Positions 61,561 to 64,000 of a DNA stretch of 64,000 nt are shown here, piece after piece (the first letter of the stretch is position 1; each line of letters opens with the position of its first letter). The stretch covers positions 496,219 through 560,218 of the forward strand of contig PLCN01000002.1 of NCBI GenBank assembly GCA_003134785.1, given 5' to 3'. The stretch is from Spartobacteria bacterium (GTDB lineage: Bacteria > Verrucomicrobiota > Verrucomicrobiia > Chthoniobacterales > UBA10450). The notes beneath the pieces are model-generated. The model did not search any database and was not told where the DNA came from. It saw only the letters and a list, made by a program, of their open reading frames with translations. Made by a program: the position numbers and the translations under genes.

Positions 61561-62664
61561 ATGAACAAAATCAGAATTGCCGTCGTCGGGGTCGGGAACT
61601 GCGCGAGTTCGCTGTTGCAGGGCATCAACTTCTATCGCGACTCTTCCGGCAATGGCGCGGACGTCGGATTGATGCACCGGCAGGTCGGCAAGTATCAGCC
61701 GCAGGATATCGAGGTCGTCGCCGCCTTCGACATCGATCGCCGGAAAGTTGGTCTCGATATGGCCGAGGCGATTTTCGCGCCGCCTAATTGCACCAAAGTC
61801 TTTTGCAACAAGATCAAGCCGACCGGCGCGGTCGTGATGATGGGTTGCGTTTTCGATGGTTATGCCGCGCACATGAAGGATTACGACGCGCCGCGCACCT
61901 TCCTGCCGCTGGAAAAGGAATCGACGCGAGAGCAGATCATCGAGGAGCTGCGCAATTCCGGCGCGGAAATCATGGTGAATTATTTGCCAGTCGGTTCGGA
62001 GGAAGCCACGCGCTTTTATGCCGCCTGCGCGCTCGAAGCGAATCTCGGGTTCGTTAATAACATCCCGGTCTTCATCGCCAGCGACCCCGTCTGGGCCAAG
62101 CGATTTGCCGACAAAAATCTGCCGATCGTGGGCGACGACATCAAGGCGCAGATGGGCGCGACGGTTTTGCACCGCACCATCGTCGATCTTTTCCGCAAAC
62201 GCGGCGTGAAAGTCGAGCGCACCTATCAGCTCAACACCGGCGGCAACACCGATTTTCTGAACATGCTCAACCGGAACCGGCTCGCGTCGAAGAAAACTTC
62301 CAAGACCGAAGCGGTGCAATCGGTCATCGGCGAGCGTTTGGCGGACGACAACATCCATATCGGTCCGAGCGATTACGTTCCGTGGCAGAACGACAACAAG
62401 ATTTGTTTCATTCGCGTGGAAGGAAAACTTTTCGGCGACGTGCCGATGGAACTCGACGTGAAACTTTCCGTCGAAGATTCACCGAACTCGGCCGGCGTGG
62501 CGATCGACGCCATCCGCTGCTGCAAGCTGGCGCTCGATCGCGGCAAAGGCGGCGTGCTCCATTCGGCCTCCGCTTATTTCTCGAAGCATCCGCCTGTGCA
62601 AATGACGGATGACGAAGCGCATCGGCGCGTGGAAGAGTTCATCAGCGGCGAACGCGATAGTTGA
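61561..62664 (+). CDS. ino1: Myo-inositol-1-phosphate synthase
   Basis: 367 aa from ATG 61561; the reading frame is open further upstream over the divergent gene, but that part is not coding. It converts glucose-6-phosphate to L-myo-inositol-1-phosphate using NAD. The Rossmann motif VVGVGNCASSLLQG (8-21), the CVFDGYAAHM region, NYLPVGSEEATRFY, LNTGGNTDFLNM and the KKTSKTEAV catalytic-lysine region identify the short bacterial/archaeal form of the actinobacterial type. It is the obvious source of substrate for the CDP-inositol enzymes at 42.7-44.7 kb. Confidence 0.95.
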   Translation: MNKIRIAVVGVGNCASSLLQGINFYRDSSGNGADVGLMHRQVGKYQPQDIEVVAAFDIDRRKVGLDMAEAIFAPPNCTKVFCNKIKPTGAVVMMGCVFDGYAAHMKDYDAPRTFLPLEKESTREQIIEELRNSGAEIMVNYLPVGSEEATRFYAACALEANLGFVNNIPVFIASDPVWAKRFADKNLPIVGDDIKAQMGATVLHRTIVDLFRKRGVKVERTYQLNTGGNTDFLNMLNRNRLASKKTSKTEAVQSVIGERLADDNIHIGPSDYVPWQNDNKICFIRVEGKLFGDVPMELDVKLSVEDSPNSAGVAIDAIRCCKLALDRGKGGVLHSASAYFSKHPPVQMTDDEAHRRVEEFISGERDS

Positions 62665-62710
62665 TCGAGCCAGGTTGAGTAGCGCGGATGCCTGCGCACA
62701 TTCTTCCCAG

Positions 62711-63382
62711 ATGCGAATTCTGCTGATCGAAGACGAAAACAAAACCGCGGCCTTTCTGGCCAAGGGGCTGCAAGAAGCCGGCTACACCGTGGACATCGCA
62801 AGGGACGGCGAGGCAGGAGTGGAGATCGCGGTCGGGACGCGATTCGATCTCCTCGTGGTGGATGTAATGTTGCCCAAGAAAGATGGCTGGGCCGTGGTCG
62901 AGGAACTGCGAGGCGGCGGCACTCTAAGCCCGATTCTTTTTCTCACGGCGCGAGATGCGGTTCGCGATCGGGTCAAAGGGCTCGAGCTGGGCGGAGATGA
63001 TTATCTGGTCAAGCCGTTCGCCTTTTCCGAATTTCTCGCGCGGGTTCGGTCGCTCCTGCGGCGATCTCCGGAGCGTGAGCAGACGCATTTGCGAGTGGAG
63101 GATCTCGACATCGATACGCGACGGCACAAAGCGGACCGGGGTGGCGTCGCGCTCAATTTGACGGCCAAGGAATTTCTACTCCTGGCGCATTTGGTCCGTG
63201 CTGCGGGCGACGTGGTGTCTCGCGCCGAAATCGCCGAGCATGTCTGGGACATTAACTTCGAGACGGACACGAATGTCGTAGACGTCATGGTGCGACGATT
63301 GCGAGCGAAGGTAGACGATCCTTACAAGCTAAAGTTAATCCATACGGTGCGCGGCGTCGGTTATGTTCTCAAAGCCGGCTGA
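62711..63382 (+). CDS. OmpR/PhoB-family response regulator
   Basis: 223 aa from ATG 62711. The receiver domain has acidic residues E7 and D8, phosphoacceptor D51 (LLVVDVMLP) and K101 (YLVKPF). The C-terminal winged helix has LNLTAKEFLLLAHLV and RRLRAKVDDPY, closest in feel to CusR/CopR heavy-metal regulators. It overlaps the sensor-kinase start by 20 nt. Targets unknown; the divergent exporter operon upstream of ino1 is a candidate. Confidence 0.93.
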   Translation: MRILLIEDENKTAAFLAKGLQEAGYTVDIARDGEAGVEIAVGTRFDLLVVDVMLPKKDGWAVVEELRGGGTLSPILFLTARDAVRDRVKGLELGGDDYLVKPFAFSEFLARVRSLLRRSPEREQTHLRVEDLDIDTRRHKADRGGVALNLTAKEFLLLAHLVRAAGDVVSRAEIAEHVWDINFETDTNVVDVMVRRLRAKVDDPYKLKLIHTVRGVGYVLKAG

Positions 63383-64000
63383 ACCGCGGTCGATCGCTTC
63401 GCAACTGGTCATCCTCTTTACCCTGGCCGCGGCGTTTTTGCTCTGCTGCGGGCTAGGAGTCTTATACTGGATCTTCGTTCGACACGCTTTCGAAGAAGAC
63501 AACGCCGTCCTGGCGGACAAGATCTCAGCCTTACGCGCCGATTTTAATAAAGCCGGCGATCCGAAAGGCCTCAATGAAGAGCTAAAAATCCTGCACGCAG
63601 GAGAGCGGGCTGCTTACTGGATTCGGGTTATCGATCCCCAAGGTGCGACGGTGGCAGAAACGCCGGGAATGAGCTTCTTGTTGCCTGCTGCTGTCTTTCC
63701 GAAGCCAGAATCCCAAAATCCATCGGCTCTGAAGCCGAAGGACTATCGAACGAGCGACAAATTATTTTCCTTGGCGGCGACGGTCGAGGAAGCAGGCGGT
63801 CAGCTTTGCACCATTCAAGTCGCGCAAGATCGTTCCGGCGACGAAGAATTCATGAAGGAATTCGGGTCCCTGCTGGTTGTGGTGTTGGCCCTCGGAATTC
63901 TGGCCTCGACGGTCATCGCGCTCACTGTCACCAGGAAGGGTTTGCGCCCGATTACGGAAATGACTCGCTCATTGAAGCGCATCGGACCAAAGCGCCTGCA
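63363..64000 (+). CDS. Sensor histidine kinase, N-terminal part
   Basis: The frame is open from ATG 63363 to the window end (212 codons), so the kinase core lies outside. Visible are a first membrane helix (LVILFTLAAAFLLCCGLGVLYW), a periplasmic sensor of about 130 residues (AYWIRVIDPQGATVAETPG), a second membrane helix (LLVVVLALGILASTVIAL) and the start of a HAMP linker (GLRPITEMTRSLKRI). This is the layout of CusS-like kinases. Partner of the preceding regulator, which it overlaps by 20 nt. Confidence 0.88.
   Translation, partial: MFSKPAEPRSIASQLVILFTLAAAFLLCCGLGVLYWIFVRHAFEEDNAVLADKISALRADFNKAGDPKGLNEELKILHAGERAAYWIRVIDPQGATVAETPGMSFLLPAAVFPKPESQNPSALKPKDYRTSDKLFSLAATVEEAGGQLCTIQVAQDRSGDEEFMKEFGSLLVVVLALGILASTVIALTVTRKGLRPITEMTRSLKRIGPKRL

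Noticed and set aside
61483-62358. 291-codon minus-strand open frame opposite ino1
   Set aside because: Shadow of the inositol-phosphate synthase gene; no domain or start signal.

Overview
The window is about 64 kb of GC-rich chromosome from a Gram-negative-type bacterium. I infer a soil Verrucomicrobiota lineage (Spartobacteria/Chthoniobacterales-like). The signs are Kdo transferase WaaA, two TolC proteins, a long-form IspG, an actinobacterial-type inositol-phosphate synthase, giant secreted proteins with Thr/Pro linkers, and many short palindromic repeats of the ATCCGTG and GGCGGTC kinds. No marker gene confirms the lineage. No prophage, IS transposase or CRISPR array was seen.

Left part (1-30 kb) is mostly housekeeping. 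It holds an isoprenoid/site-2-protease cluster (dxr end, rseP, a 78-aa small gene, ispG), small secreted proteins, two giant surface proteins (5.8-14.9 kb) that share a C-terminal double cassette and an upstream motif, a minus-strand set of exported proteins (DUF4440-like, carboxypeptidase-regulatory-like, DsbA-like), then typA, yebC, rho and a DUF4112 gene. A minus-strand glnE / rhomboid / lipid-kinase group and a plus-strand AsmA-like / rsmD / waaA group follow, then tRNA-Glu. A decayed 0.9-kb stretch after the tRNA carries the C-terminal remnant of an S1/P1-type nuclease.

The middle part (33.6-49.1 kb) is the most interesting. It combines an alpha-oxoamine synthase of the serine-palmitoyltransferase type, a three-His-box desaturase, a large GNAT-fold acyltransferase resembling bacterial ceramide synthases, a KDSR-like SDR, three different CDP-alcohol phosphotransferases, an inositol-phosphate-cytidylyltransferase-like enzyme, and a seven-gene overlapping operon (desaturase, oxidoreductase, class III aminotransferase, ATP-grasp, nucleotidyltransferase, HAD phosphatase, CDP-alcohol phosphotransferase). 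Myo-inositol-1-phosphate synthase lies at 61.6 kb. My reading is a sphingolipid-like locus whose polar head groups are made through CDP-activated alcohols: glucose-6-P to inositol-1-P to CDP-inositol to lipid, plus a second, unknown and possibly aminated head group.

The right part (45-61 kb) supplies assembly and export: two paralogous MOP-family flippases, glycosyltransferases of GT4, GT2 and GT39/GT-C type, a radical SAM enzyme, an orphan ABC ATPase, and an operon of two outer-membrane factors, an adaptor and an FtsX-type permease. A broken duplicate of the ATPase and radical SAM genes at 53.4-53.7 kb shows past segmental duplication. The window ends in an OmpR-type regulator and the start of its sensor kinase.

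Two genome-scale signals are not explained by genes. The 9-mer TCGTTAGGC occurs 14 times on both strands. A family of palindromic elements supplies stop codons to, or lies in frame inside, several genes.
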